From Gammaproteobacteria bacterium (GTDB lineage: Bacteria; Pseudomonadota; Gammaproteobacteria; Steroidobacterales; Steroidobacteraceae): 11,053 nucleotides of DNA. The position numbers were made by a program, and so were the translations under genes. The notes below the pieces were generated by a model. The model ran no database searches. It had not been told where the DNA came from and saw only the letters and a list, made by a program, of their open reading frames with translations. Every line of letters starts with the position of its first letter. Position 1 is the first letter of the stretch. Where the stretch lies: the NCBI GenBank assembly GCA_030040525.1, contig JASHTN010000347.1:1-11053 (forward strand). The letters are read 5' to 3'. This document shows, piece by piece, positions 4,723 through 11,053 of this stretch.

Positions 4723-7313
4723 ATCGTGTCCTTCGGGGTTGCCGGACCCATCAGCGCCGGTTGGAACAGCAGTGCCGAGGTGAGGGTCCAGACCAGAGAT
4801 ATCATCAACAGCTTGCCCATACTGGCTGTTCCGGGATGGCTCGACGCCCAGAGGCTGCCGAAGCCGGTTGCCGTCGCAAGCGCGCTGAAGAAAACTCCCC
4901 GCGCCAGGCTCGAGGTCAGCAGGTGCGAGCCACCCGAGCGCCAGGACACGACGAAGTAGATATGGAACGCCACCCCGATCCCGAACAGCAGCGGCAAGGC
5001 GATGATGTTGGCGAAATTCAGCGGCTGCCGGATCACTACGCAGGTAGCCAGGGTCAGGAGCCCGGTCAGGACGATCGGCGCCATGGTAATCGCGACATCG
5101 CGTATGCGGCGCAGCGCCAGCAGCAGCAGGGCGCATATGGCGAGGAATGACAGCACGCCCGCCTCGATGAAGGCGTCGACCACGGCGCGAGCATAGTCCT
5201 GAAGGTAGACCGCCGTGCCGGTAGCGTCGGGCGCTATCTTGATTGCAGCGGCGACGAATCTCCTGAGAACGGCATCATCGTTGGAATCGCCCTTCGGCAA
5301 CACCGAGACGCGTGCCCGTCCGTCCGCCGTCTGCCACTGGCGCACCAGCTCCGGCGGCAGGGTCGCGAGGCTGACGGGCTGCGGCTGCAGGAGGTCGCGC
5401 ATCTGCTCGAGGCTGGTCACAAATCCGGGGATCAGTAACTGCTCCGCCTTGACGCGCGCGGCGCGGTTGCCCCGGGCCAGGGCCTCGAGCTCGTCGGCGA
5501 GCCGGTGGGCGTCGGCACGCAGCGACGGCGATTCAAATGCGGCCTGACGCAGCTTCGCCACCGCCCGGGTGAGAGCATCGATGACCTCTGCATCGGTCGG
5601 TGGCGCCGCAACCTCGAGCGGATTCAGAGTGAGATCCATGAGGCTCGCCGCATCGGCGATGAGCGCGATCTTCTGCGGCTGTCCGCTTGGAATGAAACTC
5701 GAAAGCGTCCGAGCGCTGTAGACTGTCGGATCAGTTCTGAAGACTGCGGCAAGCCTGTCGGCCGCGGCGAGGCTGGGCCGGATGACTTCCAGTGTGTTCG
5801 GCGACTCATCGGGATCCCGCATCAGATCAAGCAGCGTGGCAACCGCCTGTGTCGTCGGGCTGCGCAGATGCATGGGGTTGAAATCAAACCGTACCAGCGG
5901 CAGCAGCGCCGCGCAGATCAGCCCCGCGAGCGCGCCCGAGCCGACCACCAGGACGCGGTTCCCCAACACATAGTTGTCGATCCGGGTCAATCGCGCACCG
6001 AGGCGCAGCGGCGCGCTGCGCGGCCGCGTGAGCGCGATCAGCGCGGGTAACAGCGTGAGGTTCAGCGCCAGCGCAGCCAGCAGACCCAGCCCGGCGATCA
6101 CCCCGAGTTGCGACACGCCGTAGTAAACCGTCGGTGTAAAGGCCAGAAAGCCCGAGCTGATCGCCGCAGCCGCCAGGCTCAGCGACCTGCCCATGGTGCG
6201 TCCGGTCGCGATGAGAGCCGCGTCCACCTCCTGCCCAGCGCCGCGCTCGGCCCGATAGCGCACGCCGAACTGGATGCCAAGATCCATTCCCATGCCGACG
6301 AATAAGGGGATGAAGGCGACCGATATGACGTTGAAACGATGAAACAGGGCCAGACCGAGCGCCGTCGCCATCAGCAGTCCGACCAGAGTCGTCGCCAGTA
6401 TCGCGGCGATCAGCCACGGCGACCGCACGGCAAACCAGAGCATCAGCAGGATTGCCGCGACGGCGAGACTCGCGATCAATCCCGCGCGTTGCGCCAAGGT
6501 GGCGAATTCCTCGTCCTGCAGCGGCACCTGACCGGTGAGGCGAACGCGCACCCCATGCGCGCCGTCGAGCGCAAGCCGCCCCGCGGTACTGCGGATCGCA
6601 TCGCTCGCCACTTTGCCGGGTTGCAAGCGGGCAAAGTCGAGCACCGGATCGACCAGGATGATGTGCCGCAGCTCGTGTCGGTCTGCTTTGCGACCGGTGA
6701 TCAGGTTCCGCCAGGAGAAGAAGGTCGGCTTGCCGGCAGCCAGGCGTTGCAGCACGCCGGCCAGAGTGCCGACGGCGGTGCGCAGCTCCTCGGACGTGGC
6801 TTCCCCCGTGTCGGTCCCACGAGTGACGAGGGACAGCGTATTCGCCAGTCCGCGCAGCGATGGATCGGACGCCATCGATCCGAGGAATGGCTGGCTCCTC
6901 AGGAGCTCGGCAAGCGTCGACTTGACGTCATCGGTCGAGGCGAACAGTAATCCGTTGTGTGCCCAGAATGGTCCGCTGTCCGGTCGCTGAACCGAGTGGA
7001 ACAGAGCAGTCTGGGCGCTGAGGCCGGCGGCGAGCCTGGCGGTGGCCGCCTCGCTCAACTCGGGCGTTGCGCCGTCGACCACCACCACAATATCGGAGCT
7101 GTCCGGCGGGAACACCGCGTTGAACTCTGCGTGTCGCACTCGCCACGGGAGCTCGGGCGACAACAGCACGGAGGTGTCCGTTGTCATGGCGAAGTGGCGC
7201 GCGACGTAGCGGGCCATCGCTGCGCTCGCGATGCTCAGCACTGCCAGGACGAGCCACGCGTGCGCGGCGCACACAGCAACGAGGCGGACGATCGGCGAAG
7301 ACTTCAGACTCAC
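4704..7313 (-). CDS. hpnN: HpnN-type MMPL/RND transporter (hopanoid-associated)
   Basis: An 869-aa product from GTG 7313. An upstream ATG at 7439 would add 42 Gly/Arg/Pro-rich residues that look unlike coding sequence. Topology follows the RND/MMPL plan in two halves. TM1 is at about 9-30, with a periplasmic domain to about 275. A helix cluster at about 280-430 includes VGMGMDLGIQFGVRYRAER, the conserved MMPL motif. TM7 is near 452-475, with a second periplasmic domain to about 705. The last helices at about 715-855 contain LLFGIGVAFHIYFVVSWR and a GFGSLWASSHPGTASMGKL block that I associate with HpnN. The length matches the family (about 860-880 aa). HpnN sits in the inner membrane and, in studied alphaproteobacteria, moves hopanoids towards the outer membrane using the proton gradient. 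There is no obvious ribosome binding site before 7313. No other hopanoid gene, such as squalene-hopene cyclase, is in the window, so the substrate is inferred from family only. Confidence 0.85.
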   Translation of the reverse strand: MSLKSSPIVRLVAVCAAHAWLVLAVLSIASAAMARYVARHFAMTTDTSVLLSPELPWRVRHAEFNAVFPPDSSDIVVVVDGATPELSEAATARLAAGLSAQTALFHSVQRPDSGPFWAHNGLLFASTDDVKSTLAELLRSQPFLGSMASDPSLRGLANTLSLVTRGTDTGEATSEELRTAVGTLAGVLQRLAAGKPTFFSWRNLITGRKADRHELRHIILVDPVLDFARLQPGKVASDAIRSTAGRLALDGAHGVRVRLTGQVPLQDEEFATLAQRAGLIASLAVAAILLMLWFAVRSPWLIAAILATTLVGLLMATALGLALFHRFNVISVAFIPLFVGMGMDLGIQFGVRYRAERGAGQEVDAALIATGRTMGRSLSLAAAAISSGFLAFTPTVYYGVSQLGVIAGLGLLAALALNLTLLPALIALTRPRSAPLRLGARLTRIDNYVLGNRVLVVGSGALAGLICAALLPLVRFDFNPMHLRSPTTQAVATLLDLMRDPDESPNTLEVIRPSLAAADRLAAVFRTDPTVYSARTLSSFIPSGQPQKIALIADAASLMDLTLNPLEVAAPPTDAEVIDALTRAVAKLRQAAFESPSLRADAHRLADELEALARGNRAARVKAEQLLIPGFVTSLEQMRDLLQPQPVSLATLPPELVRQWQTADGRARVSVLPKGDSNDDAVLRRFVAAAIKIAPDATGTAVYLQDYARAVVDAFIEAGVLSFLAICALLLLALRRIRDVAITMAPIVLTGLLTLATCVVIRQPLNFANIIALPLLFGIGVAFHIYFVVSWRSGGSHLLTSSLARGVFFSALATATGFGSLWASSHPGTASMGKLLMISLVWTLTSALLFQPALMGPATPKDTMASATS

Positions 7314-7545
7314 TGGCGGAATCAGCCGACCGCAGCGATCCCCAGGCTTGCGACTCCGGGCACCAGATCCCGGGCGCGGCGCGCCTTGGGCGTCTCTTCC
7401 ATCTCCTCGTCCCTCGGGTGCTTCACGGCATGATCCCATAGCCCCGGGCTTGAGGATACGCTCAGGATGCCGGAGGGCTTGCCGGTTCGCGCCAGGTCAG
7501 GTCCGCGCATTCATGTAGTATGGACGACTGGCGGGGGCGGAATGG
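7314..7545. other. Divergent intergenic region between hpnN and the gal operon
   Basis: This 232-bp stretch must carry the promoters for both directions. Seen: the palindrome AGCCCCGGGCT (7440-7450); a tandem AGGTCAGGTC (7494-7503) whose GGTCAGGTC is also found inside the palindrome near 4081-4089; and a weak -10-like TAGTAT (7516-7521) about 25 bp before the symporter GTG, without a clear -35. On the minus strand a 62-codon frame (ATG 7510 to TGA 7324-7322) ends 8 nt before the hpnN GTG. It shows no known domain but could be a leader peptide coupled to hpnN. Confidence 0.4.
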
Positions 7546-9261
7546 GTGGAGGCTGCGATCCATCTAAGAGCGATCGACTGGCTGATCCTCGGAATCTACT
7601 TCCTGTTCGTGCTCGGCATGGGCGTCGTGCTGCGGCGCCGGATCCATTCGAGCGAGGATTTCTTTCTCTCCGGACGCTCGATTCCCGCATGGGTCGCGGG
7701 CCTCGCCTTCCTGTCCGCAAACCTCGGCGCGCAGGAGCTGATCGGCATGGCGGCGTCGGGCGCCAAGTACGGCATGGCCACCAGTCACTTCTACTGGGTC
7801 GGGGCCATTCCCGCGATGGTGTTCCTTGCGCTCTTCATGATGCCCTTCTACTACGGCTCGCGTGCCCGCTCGGTCCCGGAGTACCTGCGGCTGCGCTTCG
7901 ACGAGAAGACGCGCGGCTTCAACGCGCTCTCCTTCTGCGCGATGACGGTGCTGTCCTCAGGCATCTCGATGTATGCGATGGGGCTGTTGCTGAATCTGCT
8001 GCTCGGGTGGGACTTCAGCCTCGGCATCTGGCTGTGCGCCGGCATCGTGCTCGTCTACATCCTGCTCGGTGGGCTCACCTCCGCCATCTACAACGAGGTC
8101 GTGCAGTTCTTCCTGATCGTGTTCGGCTTCGCACCGCTGGTGATGCTCGGGCTGCACGATGTAGGCGGGTGGTCCGGACTCAGGGCGGGCCTGGCGCGCG
8201 TAGCGCTCGCACACGGCTTCGGCGCCGGAGCCTGGAGCGAGTCGTGGGCGTATCTCGGATCGACCGCCCTGAATCCGATGGGCGTCGAACGGTTCGGCCT
8301 AGTCATGGGCCTGGGGTTCGTGCTCTCGTTCGGATACTGGTGCACCGATTTCCTGACCATTCAGCGCGCCATGGCGGCGGATTCGCTGTCGGCCGCGCGC
8401 CGGGCGCCGCTGATCGCGACCCTTCCCAAGATGCTGTTCCCCTTCCTCGTCATCCTGCCCGGAATGATTGCCGTCGCGCTCACCCAGGGCGCGGGCAGCT
8501 CTGCGTTCGCGCTGCCCAACAAGCCTGACGGCTCACCCAACTTCGACCTCGTCATTCCGACCCTGCTCGGCCATTACTTCCCCGCGGGCCTGCTGGGTCT
8601 CGGGCTGACGGCGCTGATCGCGAGCTTCATGTCCGGCATGGCCGGGAATGTCACGGCCTTCAACACCGTGTGGACCAACGACATCTACCAGCCCTACCTG
8701 CGGCCCGGCGCGGGCGATCGCCATTACCTGTGGATGGGCCGGGTCGCCACGGTGGGCGGGGTGCTGCTGTCGCTCGCGGCGGCCTATCTCGCCGCGGCGT
8801 TCAACAACATCATGGACGTGCTGCAGCTGGTATTTGCGTTCATCAACGCGCCGCTGTTTGCGACCTTCCTGCTTGGCATGTTCTGGCAGCGGGCGAACGG
8901 CAACGGCGCGTTCTACGGGCTGCTCGCCGGCACGGTCGCCGCCGCCTTGCATCACGGGATGACGCTGCCGGCGCACGCCGTCGTCGGAGTCAAGGGCGGC
9001 TGGCTCGCAATCGAGCACCACTACCCCAGCGAGATGGCACAGAATTTCTGGACTGCGATCATCGCGTGGACGAGCTGCTTTGTCGTGACGATCATCGTCA
9101 GCCTCGCCGGCCGGCCGCCGGCCCCGGGGTCGCTCGTCGGCCTGGTGCGATCGGCGACGCCGCGCATCGATGCGGGTGCCAAGCCCTGGTGGCAGCGACC
9201 CGAGTTCCTGGCGGCGCTGGCGATCGCCGCGGTCGTCGCACTGAACATCGTATTCTTTTGA
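7546..9261 (+). CDS. SSS-family sodium:solute symporter, probable sugar (galactose) transporter
   Basis: A 571-aa product from GTG 7546, with GGGGGCGGA a few bases upstream as ribosome binding site. It has about 14 hydrophobic segments. Family marks: DWLILGIYFLFVLGMGVVL, EDFFLSGRSIPAWVAG, SANLGAQELIGMAASGAKYGMA (57-78, the sodium/sugar-site helix), WCTDFLTIQRAMAADS (265-280), FPFLVILPGM and FLLGMFWQRANGNGAFYG. This is the SGLT-like branch of the solute:sodium symporters, inner-membrane proteins that couple solute entry to sodium. The substrate is inferred from the galK and galT genes that follow on the same strand. Compared from memory with Vibrio vSGLT, the sugar-site Lys (K295) and Gln (Q427) are kept, but the Glu, Ser and Asn contacts appear replaced (Y, G, D). 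At the second sodium-site position S363 is followed by Gly instead of Ser. So a different sugar or altered coupling is possible. Confidence 0.88.
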   Translation: MEAAIHLRAIDWLILGIYFLFVLGMGVVLRRRIHSSEDFFLSGRSIPAWVAGLAFLSANLGAQELIGMAASGAKYGMATSHFYWVGAIPAMVFLALFMMPFYYGSRARSVPEYLRLRFDEKTRGFNALSFCAMTVLSSGISMYAMGLLLNLLLGWDFSLGIWLCAGIVLVYILLGGLTSAIYNEVVQFFLIVFGFAPLVMLGLHDVGGWSGLRAGLARVALAHGFGAGAWSESWAYLGSTALNPMGVERFGLVMGLGFVLSFGYWCTDFLTIQRAMAADSLSAARRAPLIATLPKMLFPFLVILPGMIAVALTQGAGSSAFALPNKPDGSPNFDLVIPTLLGHYFPAGLLGLGLTALIASFMSGMAGNVTAFNTVWTNDIYQPYLRPGAGDRHYLWMGRVATVGGVLLSLAAAYLAAAFNNIMDVLQLVFAFINAPLFATFLLGMFWQRANGNGAFYGLLAGTVAAALHHGMTLPAHAVVGVKGGWLAIEHHYPSEMAQNFWTAIIAWTSCFVVTIIVSLAGRPPAPGSLVGLVRSATPRIDAGAKPWWQRPEFLAALAIAAVVALNIVFF

Positions 9262-9285
9262 GCGCTCTGCTTGCCGGGGAGTATT

Positions 9286-9477
9286 GTGAATCTCGATATC
9301 CGCCTGCCCCTCGGGGTGCTGTTCAGCGTGATTGGGGTCCTGCTGCTCGGCTACGGGATCGCGAGCCGCCACACACCGCCCGGTGCGCCGTGGTGGTCCA
9401 ACATCGACGCCTGGTGGGGCGGCGCCCTCGCCGCCTTCGGCACGCTCATGCTGATTCTCGCGCGCCGGCGGCACTGA
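9286..9477 (+). CDS. 63-aa two-helix membrane protein in the gal operon
   Basis: A 63-aa product from GTG 9286 preceded by GGGGAG (9276-9281); an in-frame TTG at 9271 would add five residues. Helix 1 is LPLGVLFSVIGVLLLGYGIA. A short Pro/Trp-rich loop follows (HTPPGAPWWSNIDAWW). Helix 2 is GGALAAFGTLMLILA, and the protein ends in Arg-Arg-Arg-His. The basic tail after helix 2 and the short N-terminus suggest both ends are cytoplasmic. It starts 24 bp after the symporter stop and ends 8 bp before galK, so it belongs to the operon. I recall similar 'NxDxRLPxGxLFSxxG' small proteins beside sugar genes in other bacteria but know of no assigned role. By position it could be an accessory subunit of the symporter; this is inference. 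Confidence 0.75.
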   Translation: MNLDIRLPLGVLFSVIGVLLLGYGIASRHTPPGAPWWSNIDAWWGGALAAFGTLMLILARRRH

Positions 9478-9485
9478 GCGACCCG

Positions 9486-10742
9486 ATGCGCGACTCCACC
9501 CCGGCCACTCCCGCTGGACTGCGTGCCGACTTCCGGCGGCACTTCGGTGGCGAGCCCGCGGTATGTCGCGCTCCGGGCCGGGTCAACCTGATCGGCGAGC
9601 ACACCGATTACAACGCAGGCTTCGTCCTGCCGGTTGCGATTGCCTTCTACGTCTATGCCGCGGTACGCGCGCGCAGCGACGGCAGGCTGCGCGTGCACTC
9701 GACCCACTTCGACGAGACCGTCGAGCTGCCGATTACCGCGGGGCCGGCAAGCGTCACGCCGCCCGGCGGCGAGCGGCGCTGGAGCGACTACGTGTGGGGC
9801 GTCGCGCAATGCCTGCTGGCCCGTGGCGAGCCGTTGCCGGGGGCGGACCTCCTGATCCACGGCGAGGTGCCGCTAGGGGCGGGGCTCAGCTCCTCGGCCG
9901 CGCTCGGGATGGCTGCGGCGCTCGCGCTGACGCAAAGCGCCCGACGCCCGCTCGACCCGCTGACGCTTGCCACCCTCTGCCAGCGCGCGGAGAACGAATT
10001 CGCCGGCACCCGTTGCGGGATCATGGATCCCTTCACTGCGGCATTCGGCCGTGAGGGCTATGCACTTTGCCTCGACTGCCGGACGCTCACCTACCGCCCT
10101 GTGCCCCTCGAGGCGCACCAGCCGTCCGACGCGGCGGCGGCGGCGCCGCGCCTGGTCATCTGCAACACCATGATCCGACATCGACTCGCCGCCAGCGAGT
10201 ACAACAAGCGGCGCGCGGAGTGCGAGCGCGGGGTGGCCGCCCTCGCCCGCCTGCTGCCGCACGTGCGCAGCTTGCGGGATGTGACCCTGGATGAGTTGCG
10301 CAGTGCGCGCCCGCGGCTCGATGCCGTGATCTTCCGTCGCTGCCGGCACGTCCTCACGGAAAACGCCCGGGTCGCCGCGGCCGCGACCGCCTTGGAGGAT
10401 CGGGATTTCCAGCGCTTCGGACAGCTCATGGGCGACTCGCACTCGAGTCTGTGCCGGGACTACGAGGTGAGCTGCGATGAGCTCGACCTGATGGTGCGCC
10501 TGGCGCGCGAGCTCGATGGCGTCTACGGCGCGCGCATGACCGGCGGGGGTTTCGGGGGGTGCACGGTGAACCTCGTGCGGGAGGATGCCGTCGAGGGCTT
10601 CCGCCGCTTCATGGCCGAGCGCTATCGGCAGGCCACCGGGCAGAGCCCCGAGATTTACGTCTGCGAGAGCGCCGACGGCGCCTCACGGTTGATGCAAGCA
10701 CCCGGCGAGGGGCAGTCATGGCAAAGAATCAGTCGGGACTAG
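9486..10742 (+). CDS. galK: Galactokinase
   Basis: A 418-aa product from ATG 9486. It phosphorylates alpha-D-galactose at C1 using ATP, the first committed step of the Leloir pathway, in the cytoplasm. Seen: RAPGRVNLIGEHTDYNAGFVLP (28-49), the galactokinase signature, with R32 and the GEHTDY sugar-binding loop; the GHMP-kinase ATP motif PLGAGLSSSAALGMAAALA (129-147); RCGIMDPF with the catalytic Asp181 (most galactokinases have Gln where this has Pro182); and TGGGFGGCT (352-360), the third GHMP motif. The length is slightly above the usual 380-400, partly from the N-terminus and an Ala-rich stretch at 216-220. No clear ribosome binding site precedes it, and the small membrane gene ends 8 bp upstream, so re-initiation is likely. 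The frame is open far upstream, through the symporter gene, but that is a GC-rich shadow. Confidence 0.95.
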   Translation: MRDSTPATPAGLRADFRRHFGGEPAVCRAPGRVNLIGEHTDYNAGFVLPVAIAFYVYAAVRARSDGRLRVHSTHFDETVELPITAGPASVTPPGGERRWSDYVWGVAQCLLARGEPLPGADLLIHGEVPLGAGLSSSAALGMAAALALTQSARRPLDPLTLATLCQRAENEFAGTRCGIMDPFTAAFGREGYALCLDCRTLTYRPVPLEAHQPSDAAAAAPRLVICNTMIRHRLAASEYNKRRAECERGVAALARLLPHVRSLRDVTLDELRSARPRLDAVIFRRCRHVLTENARVAAAATALEDRDFQRFGQLMGDSHSSLCRDYEVSCDELDLMVRLARELDGVYGARMTGGGFGGCTVNLVREDAVEGFRRFMAERYRQATGQSPEIYVCESADGASRLMQAPGEGQSWQRISRD

Positions 10743-11053
10743 ATCTGCATGCGGCGGTTCACCGCCGACTCAATCCACTCACCGGCGAGTGGGTCCTGGT
10801 GTCACCGCACCGCACCGCACGTCCCTGGCAGGGCCAGGCTGAGACCGCGGCCGCTGCGGCAGCCAGCTACGAGCCGAGCTGCTACCTGTGCCCGGGTAAC
10901 ACCCGTGCGGGCGGCAGCGTGAACCCGAGCTACGATTCGACGTTCGTGTTCGACAACGACTTCGCGGCGCTGGGCGGAGTTCCGTCCGGCTCGGCCGGCC
11001 TCGACGGCGGTCTGCTGCAGGCTCGCGGCGAATCCGGCCTCTGTCGCGTCATC
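10718..11053 (+). CDS. galT: Galactose-1-phosphate uridylyltransferase, N-terminal part
   Basis: 112 residues from ATG 10718 to the window end; the gene continues outside. GAGGGG (10707-10712) is a well-spaced ribosome binding site inside the end of galK, and the two genes overlap by 25 bp. Seen: HRRLNPLTGEWVLVSPHRT and RPWQGQ (15-40), the N-terminal GalT signature; C55-YL-C58 in SCYLCPGNTRA, the zinc-binding pair; and VNPSYDSTFVFDNDFAAL (68-84), which contacts the uridine nucleotide in this family. It exchanges UMP between UDP-glucose and galactose-1-phosphate in the Leloir pathway, using the galactokinase product. The catalytic His-Pro-His motif lies beyond the window. An Ala run (44-49) in a loop is unremarkable. 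Confidence 0.95.
   Translation, partial: MAKNQSGLDLHAAVHRRLNPLTGEWVLVSPHRTARPWQGQAETAAAAAASYEPSCYLCPGNTRAGGSVNPSYDSTFVFDNDFAALGGVPSGSAGLDGGLLQARGESGLCRVI

Noticed and set aside
7467..8528. 353-codon plus-strand frame overlapping the symporter start
   Set aside because: The product is an Arg-rich shadow; the overlapping frame encodes a well-matched SSS transporter.
8670..9485. In-frame upstream extension of galK through the symporter and the small membrane gene
   Set aside because: The galactokinase signature begins 28 residues after ATG 9486. The upstream part is Arg/Pro-rich and overlaps clearly coding sequence in another frame.
10718..10742. galK/galT 25-bp overlap as a possible frameshift or fusion
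   Set aside because: Both genes have intact ends, and galT has its own well-spaced ribosome binding site, so this is a normal operon overlap.

Overview
This is a high-GC window with tightly packed genes, short intergenic gaps, frequent GTG/TTG starts and long antisense shadow frames. It looks like a bacterial chromosome, most likely a proteobacterium. Three things lean towards a gammaproteobacterium of the Steroidobacter/Xanthomonas sort: the HpnM/HpnN pair, the small SPOR-like protein, and the single-domain Fn3 lipoprotein. No rRNA, tRNA, CRISPR array, transposase or integrase was found, so the taxonomy is only an inference.

Layout. (a) 1-279 is the C-terminus of a secreted-type phosphoesterase (phospholipase C/acid phosphatase family), followed by a strong intrinsic terminator at 305-331. 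(b) 332-707 is largely non-coding. (c) 708-1777 holds a small Fn3-domain lipoprotein and an Ala/Pro-rich protein with a SPOR-like domain. (d) Behind an extended -10 promoter near 1839-1847 lies an apparent three-gene unit: a cytoplasmic DsbA-like thioredoxin protein (CPTC); a flavoprotein fusing a cyclic-nucleotide-binding-like domain, a thioredoxin-like segment and a thioredoxin-reductase-like module without the redox CxxC; and an HpnM/MlaC-like periplasmic protein. (e) Convergent to it, on the minus strand, is an MMPL/RND transporter of the HpnN type. The last bases of hpnM and hpnN overlap by 11 bp, and an inverted repeat encloses both stop codons. (f) Divergent from hpnN is a galactose-catabolism operon: SSS-family sodium:solute symporter, a 63-aa membrane protein, galactokinase (galK) and galactose-1-phosphate uridylyltransferase (galT, cut by the window end).

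How they fit together. HpnM and HpnN belong to the machinery that moves hopanoid-type lipids between inner and outer membrane. Here they face each other instead of forming one operon, and hpnM is the tail gene of a thiol/flavin redox unit. The gal operon gives uptake, phosphorylation and entry into the Leloir pathway. The most interesting points are the redox-plus-hpnM unit with its unusual flavoprotein, the shared hpnM/hpnN 3' end, the small protein in the gal operon, the symporter's altered sugar-site residues, and a GNRA-capped hairpin that would cover the lipoprotein's best ribosome binding site.
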